The notes beneath the pieces were generated by a model that was not told where the DNA came from, did not search any database, and saw only the letters and a program-made list of their open reading frames with translations. This document shows, piece by piece, positions 1 to 8,974 of a DNA stretch of 64,000 bases. This DNA comes from Paenalcaligenes hominis (GTDB lineage Bacteria > Pseudomonadota > Gammaproteobacteria > Burkholderiales > Burkholderiaceae_B): contig NZ_JAATIZ010000002.1 in assembly GCF_011927625.1 (NCBI RefSeq), positions 248,001-312,000 of the forward strand. Direction: 5' to 3'. A program made the position numbers and the translations under genes. Numbering within the stretch: the first letter of the stretch is position 1; each line of letters opens with the position of its first letter.

Positions 1-64
1 GCGTTTTTTCGTAGTCTGCGCCTGGGTTACCCAAACCAATTATTAAACGAATTCCTTCTGTCAT
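1..64 (-). CDS. pth: Peptidyl-tRNA hydrolase, N-terminal fragment
   Basis: Only the first 21 codons are present; the gene runs off the left edge. The visible peptide contains the family's N-terminal signature IIGLGNPGADYEKT, seen in enzymes that cleave the ester bond of peptidyl-tRNAs dropped from the ribosome. The ATG lies about 90 bases beyond the rplY stop, with an intrinsic terminator between them. rplY-pth adjacency is common in proteobacteria and supports the call. Nothing can be said about the catalytic His/Asp residues, which lie outside the window. Confidence 0.9.
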   Translation of the reverse strand, partial: MTEGIRLIIGLGNPGADYEKT

Positions 65-82
65 TTTTGGTATCCACATACT

Positions 83-118
83 AAAAACCCCCGTCAGCCA
101 CGCTAACAGGGGTTTTAT
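83..118 (-). terminator. Intrinsic terminator after rplY
   Basis: Read on the minus strand, a CCCC-T-GTTAGC arm pairs with GCTGAC-GGGG (one G-U pair, one bulged T) around a GTG loop and is followed by a T-run. It lies just past the rplY stop and before pth, so it should end most prs/rplY transcripts. Confidence 0.75.
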
Positions 119-151
119 TATAAGCAGGGCTTACAGCAAAAAATAAAATAA

Positions 152-781
152 TTATTCTGCGCTGTCTTCGGATGCTTCGTCGCCTTCGGCATCGTCACCG
201 TTATCAGCGGCTGCACCGCCACCAACTTGTAAAGCCGTCGCTAAAGCAGGATCTGGATCTGTGCTAGCACCTGCGTATTCCACGCCTGCAGGCAATGTGA
301 CCGCGGCTAAGGTGATGGTTTCACCGGGTTCGAGTGCGCCAAGCTCTACATCAATAGATGCAGGCAAATCGCCAGGCAAACATGTGACTTCTAGGTCAAC
401 CAACAACTGGCTAATGACTTGGCTGTGTAGTTTCACAGCGGGGGACTCATCGCCATTAAGGAAGTTAAGAGGTACACGAGTAGTGATAGGCTGATCAGCA
501 CGAACGCGTTGGAAATCAACGTGCATCACTTGCGGCTTGTACGCATGCCACTGTACAGAGCGCAAAATCACTTTTTCAGATTTACCATCGATGTCCATTT
601 CTAAAATAGAAGCATGGAATACGTCTTTACGTAGATCGTGGTAGATCTGGTTGTGGTCTAGGGCCACAATAACAGGCTCGGCGTTGCCACCGTAAACAAT
701 GGCAGGAACCTGGCCAGCGCGACGCAGGCGGCGGCTCGCACCCGAACCCTGTACATCACGTGCAAAGGCTTTAAATTTCAT
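152..781 (-). CDS. rplY: 50S ribosomal protein L25/Ctc (two-domain form)
   Basis: Binds 5S rRNA in the large ribosomal subunit. At 209 residues this is the long Ctc form: an N-terminal L25 beta-barrel (about residues 4-93, with RRLRRAGQVPAIVYGG near the start), a C-terminal TL5-type beta domain (about 100-185) and a very acidic tail (DNGDDAEGDEASEDSAE). The short, roughly 95-residue enterobacterial L25 lacks the second domain. It follows prs on the same strand after a gap of about 75 bases, in the conserved order prs-rplY-pth. The Ctc form is often stress-responsive elsewhere; nothing in this sequence shows that directly. Confidence 0.95.
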   Translation of the reverse strand: MKFKAFARDVQGSGASRRLRRAGQVPAIVYGGNAEPVIVALDHNQIYHDLRKDVFHASILEMDIDGKSEKVILRSVQWHAYKPQVMHVDFQRVRADQPITTRVPLNFLNGDESPAVKLHSQVISQLLVDLEVTCLPGDLPASIDVELGALEPGETITLAAVTLPAGVEYAGASTDPDPALATALQVGGGAAADNGDDAEGDEASEDSAE

Positions 782-856
782 GAGAAAACTCCGGAATTGC
801 GATAAATCGCAAACAATAAAAACACTACACCGCGACCAGTGTATTGCGTTAGAAAC

Positions 857-1807
857 TTAGTCTACAAATAGCGAGCTAACCGACTCGGCATTTGAAATAC
901 GCAGCATGGTTTCCCCCCATAGGGCAGCACAAGACAGCTGACGTATTTTTTCACACTCTCGGGCTTCGGCCGACAGTGGAATGGTATCGGTGACAACAAG
1001 CTCGTTGAGCTCGGAATGCTTGATGCGTTCAATGGCCTCGCCCGATAACACAGGGTGAGTACAGTAAGCATAGACGGCGACCGCACCGCGTTGCTTTAGG
1101 GCTTCGGCTGCTTTACATAGTGTGCCAGCAGTATCTACCATGTCATCCATCAAAATACAGGTACGACCGTTGACATCACCAATGATATTCATGACTTCGG
1201 ACACATTAGCGCGTGGACGACGCTTGTCAATAATGGCTAAATCGGCTTCGAGCTGTTTAGCTAAAGCACGAGCACGCACTACACCACCGATATCAGGAGA
1301 CACCACCACTAAGTCTTTGTAGTTACAGCGCCAGATGTCGCCCAACAAAATAGGGGAAGCGTAGATATTATCGACGGGGATATCAAAGAAGCCTTGGATT
1401 TGGTCTGCGTGTAAGTCCATGGTCATGACACGGTCTACACCGGCAACCTGAAGCATATTTGCGACGACTTTAGCGGTAATGGCCACACGAGCAGAGCGTG
1501 AACGGCGGTCTTGGCGCGCATACCCAAAATAGGGAATGGCAGCGGTAATGCGACCGGCAGAAGCACGGCGTAAGGCATCAACCATGACCATGACTTCCAT
1601 TAAATTGTCGTTGGTAGGAGCGCAAGTTGGCTGAAGTACAAAAACGTCGCGACCGCGTACATTTTCGTTAATTTCGACCATAACTTCCCCGTCAGAGAAG
1701 CGACCTACGGTCATTTTGCCAAGAGACATGTCTAAGTGATTTGCAACGTCTACAGCCAAACGTGGGTTTGCTGTACCAGTGAAAATCATGAATCGGTCAT
1801 GTGCCAT
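857..1807 (-). CDS. prs: Ribose-phosphate pyrophosphokinase
   Basis: Makes PRPP from ribose 5-phosphate and ATP, feeding purine, pyrimidine, histidine, tryptophan and NAD synthesis in the cytosol. The length of 316 residues is normal for class I enzymes. The ATP-side RQDRRSR stretch is at residues 99-105, the metal-binding [11 protein letters not shown] at 131-141, the KRR segment at 195-197 and the PRPP loop DDMVDTAGT at 221-229. All expected catalytic segments are intact. It sits between tRNA-Gln upstream and rplY downstream; the leader of about 120 bases is shared with the tRNA, so the tRNA may be processed from a common transcript. Confidence 0.97.
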   Translation of the reverse strand: MAHDRFMIFTGTANPRLAVDVANHLDMSLGKMTVGRFSDGEVMVEINENVRGRDVFVLQPTCAPTNDNLMEVMVMVDALRRASAGRITAAIPYFGYARQDRRSRSARVAITAKVVANMLQVAGVDRVMTMDLHADQIQGFFDIPVDNIYASPILLGDIWRCNYKDLVVVSPDIGGVVRARALAKQLEADLAIIDKRRPRANVSEVMNIIGDVNGRTCILMDDMVDTAGTLCKAAEALKQRGAVAVYAYCTHPVLSGEAIERIKHSELNELVVTDTIPLSAEARECEKIRQLSCAALWGETMLRISNAESVSSLFVD

Positions 1808-1928
1808 GATGTGAGGGTCGTAGAATGTATTGATGCGTGGCGAAAAAATAAAGCCGTTGACTACTACCTATGTTAAGGAGCAGCTCAACAGCTTTATTAT
1901 GACGCAGACCTGGAGGTCTGTAAATGTA

Positions 1929-2005
1929 TGGCTGGGGATAAAGGATTCGAACCTTTGCATGCCGGAATCAAAATCCGGTGCCTTAACCAGCTTGGCTAAT
2001 CCCCA
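1929..2005 (-). tRNA. tRNA-Gln (anticodon TTG)
   Basis: On the minus strand the 77 nt begin TGGGGAT and end ATCCCCA-G-CCA, giving a 7-bp acceptor stem and an encoded CCA tail. The anticodon arm CCGGA-TTTTGAT-TCCGG places TTG at positions 34-36. The T-arm reads AAAGG-TTCGAAT-CCTTT. Its 5' ten bases overlap the end of ispE, including that gene's TAG stop. Position between ispE and prs is conserved in many proteobacteria. Confidence 0.96.
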
Positions 2006-2931
2006 AATTCGTTTAGCCAGTTATAAAGTGGGTGGACATTAAGTCCACTGACAACCCATTGTTGGGGCTGCTGCACTAACAACCGTTCGTGCAAAACTAT
2101 ACCACATAAATAACCGCTTTGTCTACAGGCTGTTTCTTTATCTAAAAAAGGCACAAAAAAACTTGAACCTGAGCCTGTCATTCTAGCATGTAATTTTGCT
2201 TTTCGCAAGAGCTGAAATAGTGTGTTTATTTCTGGCTCGAATTGACATGCTATGGGCTCTAAATTGTTTACACCAAATAGCGGTACCGAATCGTGGTATT
2301 CGCAATCGGGTTGCATCAAAGAACCTGTAAAGTCTGTAATTATGACGGGGGTTTGATTTCTTGTCAAGCCTTGATCGGAAAAAATCACAGGCGTTGGCAC
2401 AAAAGCCTGAGGTTTGACCACAAGATAATACAAGTTAGGCAACGTTACGGCTTGAAGCTGCTCGCCTACCCCTTCTGCAAATGCGCTTTCCCCAAAGATA
2501 AAAACGGGCACATCGGCACCAAGTCGTAGCCCTAATTGCATCAGCTGTGCCCGTGTAAGGCCTGTGTTCCACAGCTTATTTAAAGCAATTAAGGTCGTCG
2601 CGGCATCACTTGAACCACCGCCTAAGCCGGCTCCGGCCGGTATGTTTTTTTGGCAGCGGATGCTTGCGCCATAATGCACGCCGGTCGTGGCTTGCAACAA
2701 ACGGGCTGCTTTAATAATTAAGTCGTGTTCTGGCGCTAGACCGGTTAGCGATTCGCCGACTCGTTCAATCACACCATCAGTGCGCAATGTGAAGTCAAGG
2801 TAATCGTATAAATCAATAAAGGTAAAAACGGACTGCAACAAATGATAGCCGTCGGCACGCCTGCCCACCACATGCAAAAAAAGATTCAGTTTTGCTGGAG
2901 CTGGGACCGCTTTTAATACCTGAGTTGTCAA
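1996..2931 (-). CDS. ispE: 4-diphosphocytidyl-2-C-methyl-D-erythritol kinase
   Basis: ATP-dependent GHMP kinase of the MEP isoprenoid pathway, phosphorylating CDP-methylerythritol. It has Lys14 in the substrate site, the GHMP glycine-rich loop PAGAGLGGGSSDA at residues 98-110 and the catalytic Asp in GADVPVF (Asp140). The length of 311 residues is slightly above the E. coli enzyme because of a longer C-terminus. It starts one base after the lolB stop and ends inside tRNA-Gln, so lolB, ispE and the tRNA are probably co-transcribed. Confidence in the family is high. Confidence 0.96.
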   Translation of the reverse strand: MTTQVLKAVPAPAKLNLFLHVVGRRADGYHLLQSVFTFIDLYDYLDFTLRTDGVIERVGESLTGLAPEHDLIIKAARLLQATTGVHYGASIRCQKNIPAGAGLGGGSSDAATTLIALNKLWNTGLTRAQLMQLGLRLGADVPVFIFGESAFAEGVGEQLQAVTLPNLYYLVVKPQAFVPTPVIFSDQGLTRNQTPVIITDFTGSLMQPDCEYHDSVPLFGVNNLEPIACQFEPEINTLFQLLRKAKLHARMTGSGSSFFVPFLDKETACRQSGYLCGIVLHERLLVQQPQQWVVSGLNVHPLYNWLNEFGD

Positions 2932-2932
2932 T

Positions 2933-3502
2933 TTAGTAATCCACTACAATGCGTACCGAAAAGCTTTGCGACGGCTGTGTGCGATGCATGTGTAAAAGCC
3001 TAGGGCCTAGCTCATCGTAACGCTGCAGGCGTACACGCCATTGGTCTTGTTGAAAATACACAATTTGATCTTGTTCTTTTTTTAAGTCAGTAACGGGCCG
3101 TGTACCGGTTTGACCATGCAGCCAATCTTTCATGCCCTCGACGGGCAGCTCGTAGCCTAGTAGCTGGGCCACTAACGCATCAGCCGATTGAGCGTACTCG
3201 ATCTCCCCGTTTGGGTATTGCAGCTGAGCGCCCTGCGCATCCGCCACCACACGTGCCAATATACTGCCCATGGGGTTGTTTAAATCTAACTGAATACGTT
3301 GCTGATGCTCATTCCACACAAAACCACCTTGAACGGCATCGCGCTCGCCGGTATTTTTTTCCACACTTAAAGCAAAACGCCCAGAACGCTGAAACTGGTC
3401 TTGTACTGCAGTACTTGTGTCGTGTGAGGGCACTACACTACACCCCACCATCCCAAACAAAAGAAAACCGACTACAACAAGTTGCTGAACTGTGTTTTTC
3501 AT
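2933..3502 (-). CDS. lolB: Outer-membrane lipoprotein insertion factor LolB
   Basis: LolB accepts lipoproteins from periplasmic LolA and inserts them into the outer membrane. The protein begins with a lipoprotein signal peptide whose lipobox (FGMVGC) places the lipidated Cys at residue 21. The mature part, about 170 residues, has the LolB-type beta-rich pattern (RSGRFALSVE, GGFVWNEHQQRIQLDL, NPMGSILARV). Its start overlaps the end of the upstream TPR gene by 4 bases and its stop is 1 base from ispE, indicating translational coupling. lolB-ispE linkage is a strong contextual match. Confidence 0.92.
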   Translation of the reverse strand: MKNTVQQLVVVGFLLFGMVGCSVVPSHDTSTAVQDQFQRSGRFALSVEKNTGERDAVQGGFVWNEHQQRIQLDLNNPMGSILARVVADAQGAQLQYPNGEIEYAQSADALVAQLLGYELPVEGMKDWLHGQTGTRPVTDLKKEQDQIVYFQQDQWRVRLQRYDELGPRLLHMHRTQPSQSFSVRIVVDY

Positions 3503-5268
3503 TTAGGACTGACCCCGTATTGTTGCATGGTGCGCAATAATTTGTAGTTGGGATTATCGGGCTTGAGCGCTTTGCGCCATACCTCACGCGCTTCGTCTTG
3601 GCGCCCTTTGGCCCACAGCACCTCGCCTAAGTGTGCCGCGACCTCGGCATCAGGCAAAAGCTCGAAGGCACGGACTAAGTATTCCAGCGCGGCTTGATAA
3701 TCGCCAATACGATAAAAATACCAACCCACACTGTCTAAGATATAAGGATTATTCGGTTCAAGCTCTAAGGCTTGTTCGAGCAACCCCTGAGCCTCATCGA
3801 GATTTTCATTCTGATCGACGAAGGTATAACCTAACGCGTTGTAAGCATTGGCGTTATGGGGCTGCAAATCGATCACCTGACGCAATAAGGTCTCTAGCTC
3901 TTCGTAACGGCCTTGAGCCGAATACAGCATCGCTAAATCGTATTTGATCTCTGGTGTATCAGGTAGCTCTTTGTCTGCACGCTCTAAAACCGCTACGGCT
4001 TCATCCGTACGGCCTGATTCGCGCAAAATAGAGGCGCGAGTTAGGTCGACCACCGCTTGATCTCGTCGGCCCAGTACACCTAATGCATCTAAGGTGCGGT
4101 TAGCTTTGCGTATGTCACCCAAACGTGCCTCGAGCACGGCACGATGGACCTTGGCCTGAAACTGCAAAGTGGGCTCTTCAATTAAATCGAGTTGACGAAT
4201 GGCTTCGCTTAAATTGTTTTGCTTTTCCGCAATTTGCACCAGCGACAACCGGGCATCAGAAATGCTGCTTAAGGCAAGCGTGCGATCATCGTTAAGACTT
4301 TGTCTACGTTGCGTTTGCACATTAATGTATTCGTTGAGTAGCCGAACCGCCGTGTCGTAACGTTCTGCGCGGATATTGATCTCGGCCTCGGTGAACTGTA
4401 AATCAAAGTCCTCGGGATTGCGCTTTTGCATTAACTTTAACTGATACAGAGCCTGGTCATAACGCTTTAAGTCAACTAAACGGTTAATTAAGAGCAGAGC
4501 AAGATCGCGCAAATCGGAGTTGGCCTCAATGAACTGCTCGGCCTGTTCAATAACAGCTTGCTCATCAATGCCTAAGCCATATTCCAGTACGCGCTGCATG
4601 GCAAGCTCTGAATCAGGCTCTTGGGCCAGCGCTAGACGGGATTCTTGTAAGGCACGCTCGGGTTGCTGCGCTGTCCAGGCAATATCAGCTAAGGCCAAAT
4701 GACTAATCGTTAAATGGCGTACATCGTTAGGTAAGGCTTGCTCTAAGACGTCAAGGGCTAAACGGCTATCTACCATTTTACTGATAATAGTCATTGCCTG
4801 AATAATGGCCTGTTCTTTATCGGGGGCTTGGCTAATACGTTGATATAAGGTTTGCGCTAAACCAGTGGTTTTGCCTGCTGAAGCCTCTAGAGCTAATGCC
4901 GTGGCTTTGGCTTCGGGGTCGTTGGGCGCTAAAATAGACCATTCCTTGGCGGCTGCAATACCTCGGCTTAGGTTGTTATCTGCCATGGAAAACTGAAAAG
5001 CACGCTGAGCAAACCGCGGATCAGCCGTGTCGCGTGCTAGGCTTAAAAAGGTCTGACTGGCTGTATCAAAATCGCCCTGTTGTACTGCCACTTCGCCTAC
5101 TAAAATACGATATAAAATATCAGGGCTTAGTGTCACCATAGGCAGACCATCACTGCGCAGTTGTATATGTTCGACGGGGCTTAGCTCTATGACTTCAGAG
5201 GCCATGGCGGCCGAGCTCAAGCATGTAGATAAAACAACCGTACGAAAAAATAGAGATTTTAAATTCAT
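3499..5268 (-). CDS. Exported TPR-repeat protein
   Basis: A 589-residue protein with a cleavable signal peptide (about residues 1-23, ending near AAMAS) followed by tetratricopeptide-like helical repeats almost to the end. The clearest TPR units are in the C-terminal third, including NANAYNALGYTFVDQNENL and NPYILDSVGWYFYRIGDY. No enzymatic motif is visible. It heads the lolB-ispE operon with a 4-base overlap to lolB, an arrangement seen in other betaproteobacteria. A periplasmic scaffold for envelope assembly is a reasonable inference, but no substrate can be named. Confidence 0.85.
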   Translation of the reverse strand: MNLKSLFFRTVVLSTCLSSAAMASEVIELSPVEHIQLRSDGLPMVTLSPDILYRILVGEVAVQQGDFDTASQTFLSLARDTADPRFAQRAFQFSMADNNLSRGIAAAKEWSILAPNDPEAKATALALEASAGKTTGLAQTLYQRISQAPDKEQAIIQAMTIISKMVDSRLALDVLEQALPNDVRHLTISHLALADIAWTAQQPERALQESRLALAQEPDSELAMQRVLEYGLGIDEQAVIEQAEQFIEANSDLRDLALLLINRLVDLKRYDQALYQLKLMQKRNPEDFDLQFTEAEINIRAERYDTAVRLLNEYINVQTQRRQSLNDDRTLALSSISDARLSLVQIAEKQNNLSEAIRQLDLIEEPTLQFQAKVHRAVLEARLGDIRKANRTLDALGVLGRRDQAVVDLTRASILRESGRTDEAVAVLERADKELPDTPEIKYDLAMLYSAQGRYEELETLLRQVIDLQPHNANAYNALGYTFVDQNENLDEAQGLLEQALELEPNNPYILDSVGWYFYRIGDYQAALEYLVRAFELLPDAEVAAHLGEVLWAKGRQDEAREVWRKALKPDNPNYKLLRTMQQYGVSPK

Positions 5269-5350
5269 CCAAAAACCGGCGTCGTAACGCGTGAAATTAA
5301 GCCAAATGCCCCAATTAACCTATAGCAGTCAATGATCTTAGCACCCCAAT

Positions 5351-6184
5351 ATGCCCGAATTACCTGAAGTTGAAACCACTCGTCGCGGAATTGCGACGCT
5401 GATGCCCCAACAGGTGTTACGCCAATGTCTAGTGCACCAACCCAAAATGCGTTGGCCTATTCCGCCCAACATGAACGAGCTCGTACAAAATAAAACCGTA
5501 CTTGCGTGTGAGCGTCGTGGCAAGTATTTATTACTACGTTTTGAGCACGGCTACCAAATTATTCATCTTGGTATGTCGGGCTCGCTGCGCAGCGTGCCGC
5601 TTGATACGCCTAGACTGAAACACGACCATGTTGAGTGGATATTTGACCATGCCCGCTTTTTGTTACACGACCCACGCCGTTTTGGCGCAGTGCTATGGCA
5701 TGATCTACGAGATGGCCCTATATTAAAACACCCTCTGTTAGCTAAGCTAGGGGTAGAGCCACTTAATTCTGAGTTTAACCCAGACTATCTGTTTCAACAG
5801 TTCGCAAATCGTAATGCCTCAATAAAATCCGTGCTTTTAGCCGGCCAGGCCGTCGTAGGGGTAGGCAACATTTACGCCTCTGAGTCCTTATTCAAAGCGG
5901 CTATTGACCCCACTGCACCGGCTAAATCCCTGTCATTGGCACAGGTCACGGCCCTGCATCAAGCCATTGTGGAAACATTACAACAAGCTCTGGATTCTGG
6001 TGGTAGTACACTGCGTGACTACAAAAATGCGACGGGCGAGGCCGGTGCTTATTTTGATTTATTTGCCCAAATTTATGGTAAAGCTGGCCAGCCTTGTCCC
6101 CGTTGCGCCACCCCTATTCAACGCATGGTACAAAACCAACGAGCGACCTACTTTTGCTCGCGGTGCCAAAATGTGAATACCTAA
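5351..6184 (+). CDS. mutM: Formamidopyrimidine-DNA glycosylase
   Basis: Bifunctional base-excision repair enzyme (Fpg) that removes 8-oxoguanine and formamidopyrimidines and cuts the abasic site. The start MPELPEVETTRRG gives the catalytic N-terminal Pro and following Glu after Met removal. The helix-two-turn-helix region contains VVGVGNIYASESLF, and the C-terminal zinc finger has two CxxC pairs (PCPRCATP and FCSRCQ, within the last 30 residues). The length of 277 residues is typical. It is transcribed divergently from the TPR-lolB-ispE operon across about 80 bases and is followed by a terminator. Confidence 0.97.
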   Translation: MPELPEVETTRRGIATLMPQQVLRQCLVHQPKMRWPIPPNMNELVQNKTVLACERRGKYLLLRFEHGYQIIHLGMSGSLRSVPLDTPRLKHDHVEWIFDHARFLLHDPRRFGAVLWHDLRDGPILKHPLLAKLGVEPLNSEFNPDYLFQQFANRNASIKSVLLAGQAVVGVGNIYASESLFKAAIDPTAPAKSLSLAQVTALHQAIVETLQQALDSGGSTLRDYKNATGEAGAYFDLFAQIYGKAGQPCPRCATPIQRMVQNQRATYFCSRCQNVNT

Positions 6185-6199
6185 ATACCGAATCTCTTT

Positions 6200-6226
6200 C
6201 CGCTCTTTTCATAGAGCGGTTTTTTT
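6200..6226 (+). terminator. Intrinsic terminator after mutM
   Basis: A 7-bp stem CCGCTCT/AGAGCGG closes a 6-base loop and is followed at once by seven T residues. It lies 16 bases past the mutM stop and separates it from the metallo-hydrolase operon. Confidence 0.85.
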
Positions 6227-6317
6227 ATACCTATGGAATTCACCTATATCGAACACATTGTATATAAACAAATAAGCAGCTACTATTTACTCATTGATAA
6301 CCTCATGGAGAAATACG

Positions 6318-7277
6318 ATGACTGCACCTAAACAGTTTGCCTCGCACGGTGACATGGAAGACAAAGTTGTCTCCTTTGAAAAACTGTCTGACAACGCCTA
6401 CGCCTACACCGCAGAAGGCGATCCGAACACGGGCATTATTGTGGGCGACGATGCTGTCATGGTGATTGACACGCAAGCTACCCCTGTGATGGCAGAAGAC
6501 GTGATTCGTCGTGTACGTGAAGTCACAGATAAACCTATTAAATACATCTTGTTATCGCACTACCATGCCGTGCGCGTATTGGGCGCATCAGCCTATAACG
6601 CACAGGAAATCATTGCCAGTCGCGATACGTATGATCTGATCGTAGAGCGCGGCGAAGAAGACAAAGCCAGCGAAATTGGTCGTTTTCCTCGTTTATTCCG
6701 CAACGTGGAATCCGTACCCGAGGGGCTAACATGGCCCACCATGACCTTTGACGGCTTTATGACCGTAGACCTAGGTAATCTAGAGGTCCATATCATGCAA
6801 GTCGGCCGTGGTCATACCAAGGGTGACACCATTGCGTGGTTACCAGAACAAAAAATCCTCTTTGCCGGTGACTTAGTTGAATACCAATCCACCCCTTACG
6901 CTGGTGACTGTTACTTCCGTGAATGGCCGCACACCTTAGATAATTTGGCCGAGTTTGAAGCCGAGAAAATGGTACCCGGGCGTGGCCCAGCATTGAAAAA
7001 CGCTACCGAAGTACGTAAAGCCCTAGCGGGAACTCGCGCCTTTTTGACTGACCTCTACACGTGCGTCAACCAAGGTGTGGCCGAAGGCAAAGACCTAAAA
7101 ACCATTTACCGTGAAACCTACGATTTCATGAAACCTCGTTATGCCGACTGGGTGATCTTCGATCACTGCATGCCATTTGACGTATCACGTGCTTACGACG
7201 AAGCCACTGGGCATGATGAGCCGCGCATTTGGACCGCAGAGCGCGATATTGAAATGTGGAAACAACTTGAAGGCTAA
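6318..7277 (+). CDS. MBL-fold hydrolase-like protein with altered metal motif
   Basis: A 319-residue metallo-beta-lactamase-fold protein. The ATG chosen follows a GGAG Shine-Dalgarno; an upstream TTG in frame lacks one. The fold is supported by DDAVMVIDTQATP (about residues 44-56), the first-motif position SHYHAVRVLG (His81, His83), GRGHTKGDT (His166) and FAGDLVEY (Asp185). In a canonical HxHxDH motif the Asp and third His would fall where Val and Arg stand, so the second zinc site looks incomplete. It is the first gene of a three-gene run with a FAD monooxygenase and a DUF2783 protein. Hydrolysis of a product of that monooxygenase is an inference; no substrate can be named. Confidence 0.75.
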   Translation: MTAPKQFASHGDMEDKVVSFEKLSDNAYAYTAEGDPNTGIIVGDDAVMVIDTQATPVMAEDVIRRVREVTDKPIKYILLSHYHAVRVLGASAYNAQEIIASRDTYDLIVERGEEDKASEIGRFPRLFRNVESVPEGLTWPTMTFDGFMTVDLGNLEVHIMQVGRGHTKGDTIAWLPEQKILFAGDLVEYQSTPYAGDCYFREWPHTLDNLAEFEAEKMVPGRGPALKNATEVRKALAGTRAFLTDLYTCVNQGVAEGKDLKTIYRETYDFMKPRYADWVIFDHCMPFDVSRAYDEATGHDEPRIWTAERDIEMWKQLEG

Positions 7278-7313
7278 ATCACCCATTAGAGAGTGACAGT
7301 ACAGGAGACAAGG

Positions 7314-8960
7314 GTGTTAGAGACTAACTATCAAACAATGAAGTTACCTATCGCCCCCACCCCAAACCACGATGAGCACCATCCCATCGTGGTTGTCGGA
7401 GCGGGGCCGGTAGGCTTAGGGATGGCGATTGACCTCGCGTTGCGAGGCCAGAAAGTCGTTGTGGTGGATGACGATCATCATTTCTCGGTTGGCTCCCGCG
7501 CCATCTGCTTTGCTAAGCGCACCCTAGATATCTGGGATCGTTTAGGTGTAGGCGAGCGTATGGTGCAAAAAGGCATCTCGTGGAATATAGGGAAAGTCTT
7601 TTTCCGTGACGAGGAAGTATGGAATTTCAATCTACTTCCCGAGCCTCAGCATCGACGCCCTGCTTTTATTAACCTACAGCAGTATTACTGCGAAGGCTAT
7701 TTATACGAACGAGCTATTGAGCTTGGCGTAGAAATCCGTTCAAAGCATAAGGTCACTGCACTGACTAATCACGCTGACCATGCACAGTTGGAAGTCACAA
7801 CGCCCGAGGGCAGTTACCAACTGCGCGCTGACTGGCTCGTGGCTTGTGATGGTGCGCGTTCTCCTTTGCGTTCATTATTAGGGCAATCCAGCCAAGGACG
7901 TATTTTTCAAGACCGTTTTTTAATTGCTGATGTACGCATGAAAGCGTCGTATCCAGCCGAGCGGTGGTTTTGGTTTGATCCCCCCTTTCACCCGAATCAA
8001 TCCGTCTTGTTGCACAGTCAACCCGATGATGTCTGGCGTATCGACTTTCAGCTAGGCTGGGATGCAGACCCCATCGAAGAGGTCAAAGAAGAAAATGTGC
8101 GCCCTCGTGTCCAAGCCTTACTAGGCGCTGATAACGAGTTTGAATTTGAGTGGATCAGTATTTATACCTTTGCCTGCGAACGGATGGATAAGTTCCGTTT
8201 TAATCGCATTTTGTTTGCAGGCGATGCAGCGCACCGCGTTTCCCCCTTTGGTGCGCGCGGCGCTAACAGCGGGATTCAAGATACAGACAACTTAGCCTGG
8301 AAATTGGATTTGCATTTACGCGGTCTAGCTCCCGAGTCTTTATTAGATAGCTATTGCAGTGAGCGACGATACGCAGCTGACGAGAACCTATCCCACTCCA
8401 GCCGCTCTACCGATTTTATTACGCCAAAAAGTGACATCAGTTTGCTATTTAGAAATACCGTTTTACGTTTGGCTAAAGACTTAGGTTTTGCACGCAGCCT
8501 GGTGAACAGTGGTCGCTTGTCTACGCCTAGCACCTATGAACAGAGTCCGTTAAACACGCCTGATCAGGATAGCTTTATGGGATCGGTCGCCGTGGGCGGG
8601 CCTGCAACGGATGCACCGCTAGAACAAGCACAGCAACCAAGATGGTGGCTAAATGAATTAGGACAGGGGTTTACGTTGGCAGTATTTAACCCGTGCTCTG
8701 ATGATCTACTGAAAGTAAAGGCGTTAGAAGCGGTTGCGCCCTTATCGGTGGTGGTGATTCACACCCCCGATCATTCATTAGACGCTGCTAGCTCATCATG
8801 GCATGTGCTGACTGACTCGGTAGGGGTTTGGCAACAGCGCTACGATGCCCAGGCTGGCTCGTGTTATTTGTTCCGCCCAGACCAGCATCTGACTGCACGC
8901 TGGCGTCAGACCGATCACCTACGCATTCAAGCGGCTTTGCACCGTGCATGTGGTCATTAA
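7314..8960 (+). CDS. FAD-dependent aromatic-hydroxylase-like monooxygenase
   Basis: A class A flavoprotein monooxygenase of about 548 residues, related to MhpA/PobA-type hydroxylases that use NAD(P)H and O2. The FAD-binding GAGPVGLG is at residues 29-36, the DG motif CDGARSPLR near 176-184 and the second FAD motif FAGDAAHRVSPFGARG near 300-315. The C-terminal region resembles the thioredoxin-like tail of phenol hydroxylase relatives. The GTG start was chosen because AGGAG stands 6 bases upstream; a GTG 7 codons earlier has no such site. It lies between the MBL-fold gene (gap about 36 bases) and DUF2783. The substrate is unknown. Confidence 0.85.
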   Translation: MLETNYQTMKLPIAPTPNHDEHHPIVVVGAGPVGLGMAIDLALRGQKVVVVDDDHHFSVGSRAICFAKRTLDIWDRLGVGERMVQKGISWNIGKVFFRDEEVWNFNLLPEPQHRRPAFINLQQYYCEGYLYERAIELGVEIRSKHKVTALTNHADHAQLEVTTPEGSYQLRADWLVACDGARSPLRSLLGQSSQGRIFQDRFLIADVRMKASYPAERWFWFDPPFHPNQSVLLHSQPDDVWRIDFQLGWDADPIEEVKEENVRPRVQALLGADNEFEFEWISIYTFACERMDKFRFNRILFAGDAAHRVSPFGARGANSGIQDTDNLAWKLDLHLRGLAPESLLDSYCSERRYAADENLSHSSRSTDFITPKSDISLLFRNTVLRLAKDLGFARSLVNSGRLSTPSTYEQSPLNTPDQDSFMGSVAVGGPATDAPLEQAQQPRWWLNELGQGFTLAVFNPCSDDLLKVKALEAVAPLSVVVIHTPDHSLDAASSSWHVLTDSVGVWQQRYDAQAGSCYLFRPDQHLTARWRQTDHLRIQAALHRACGH

Positions 8961-8974
8961 CACAAGGAATCGCT

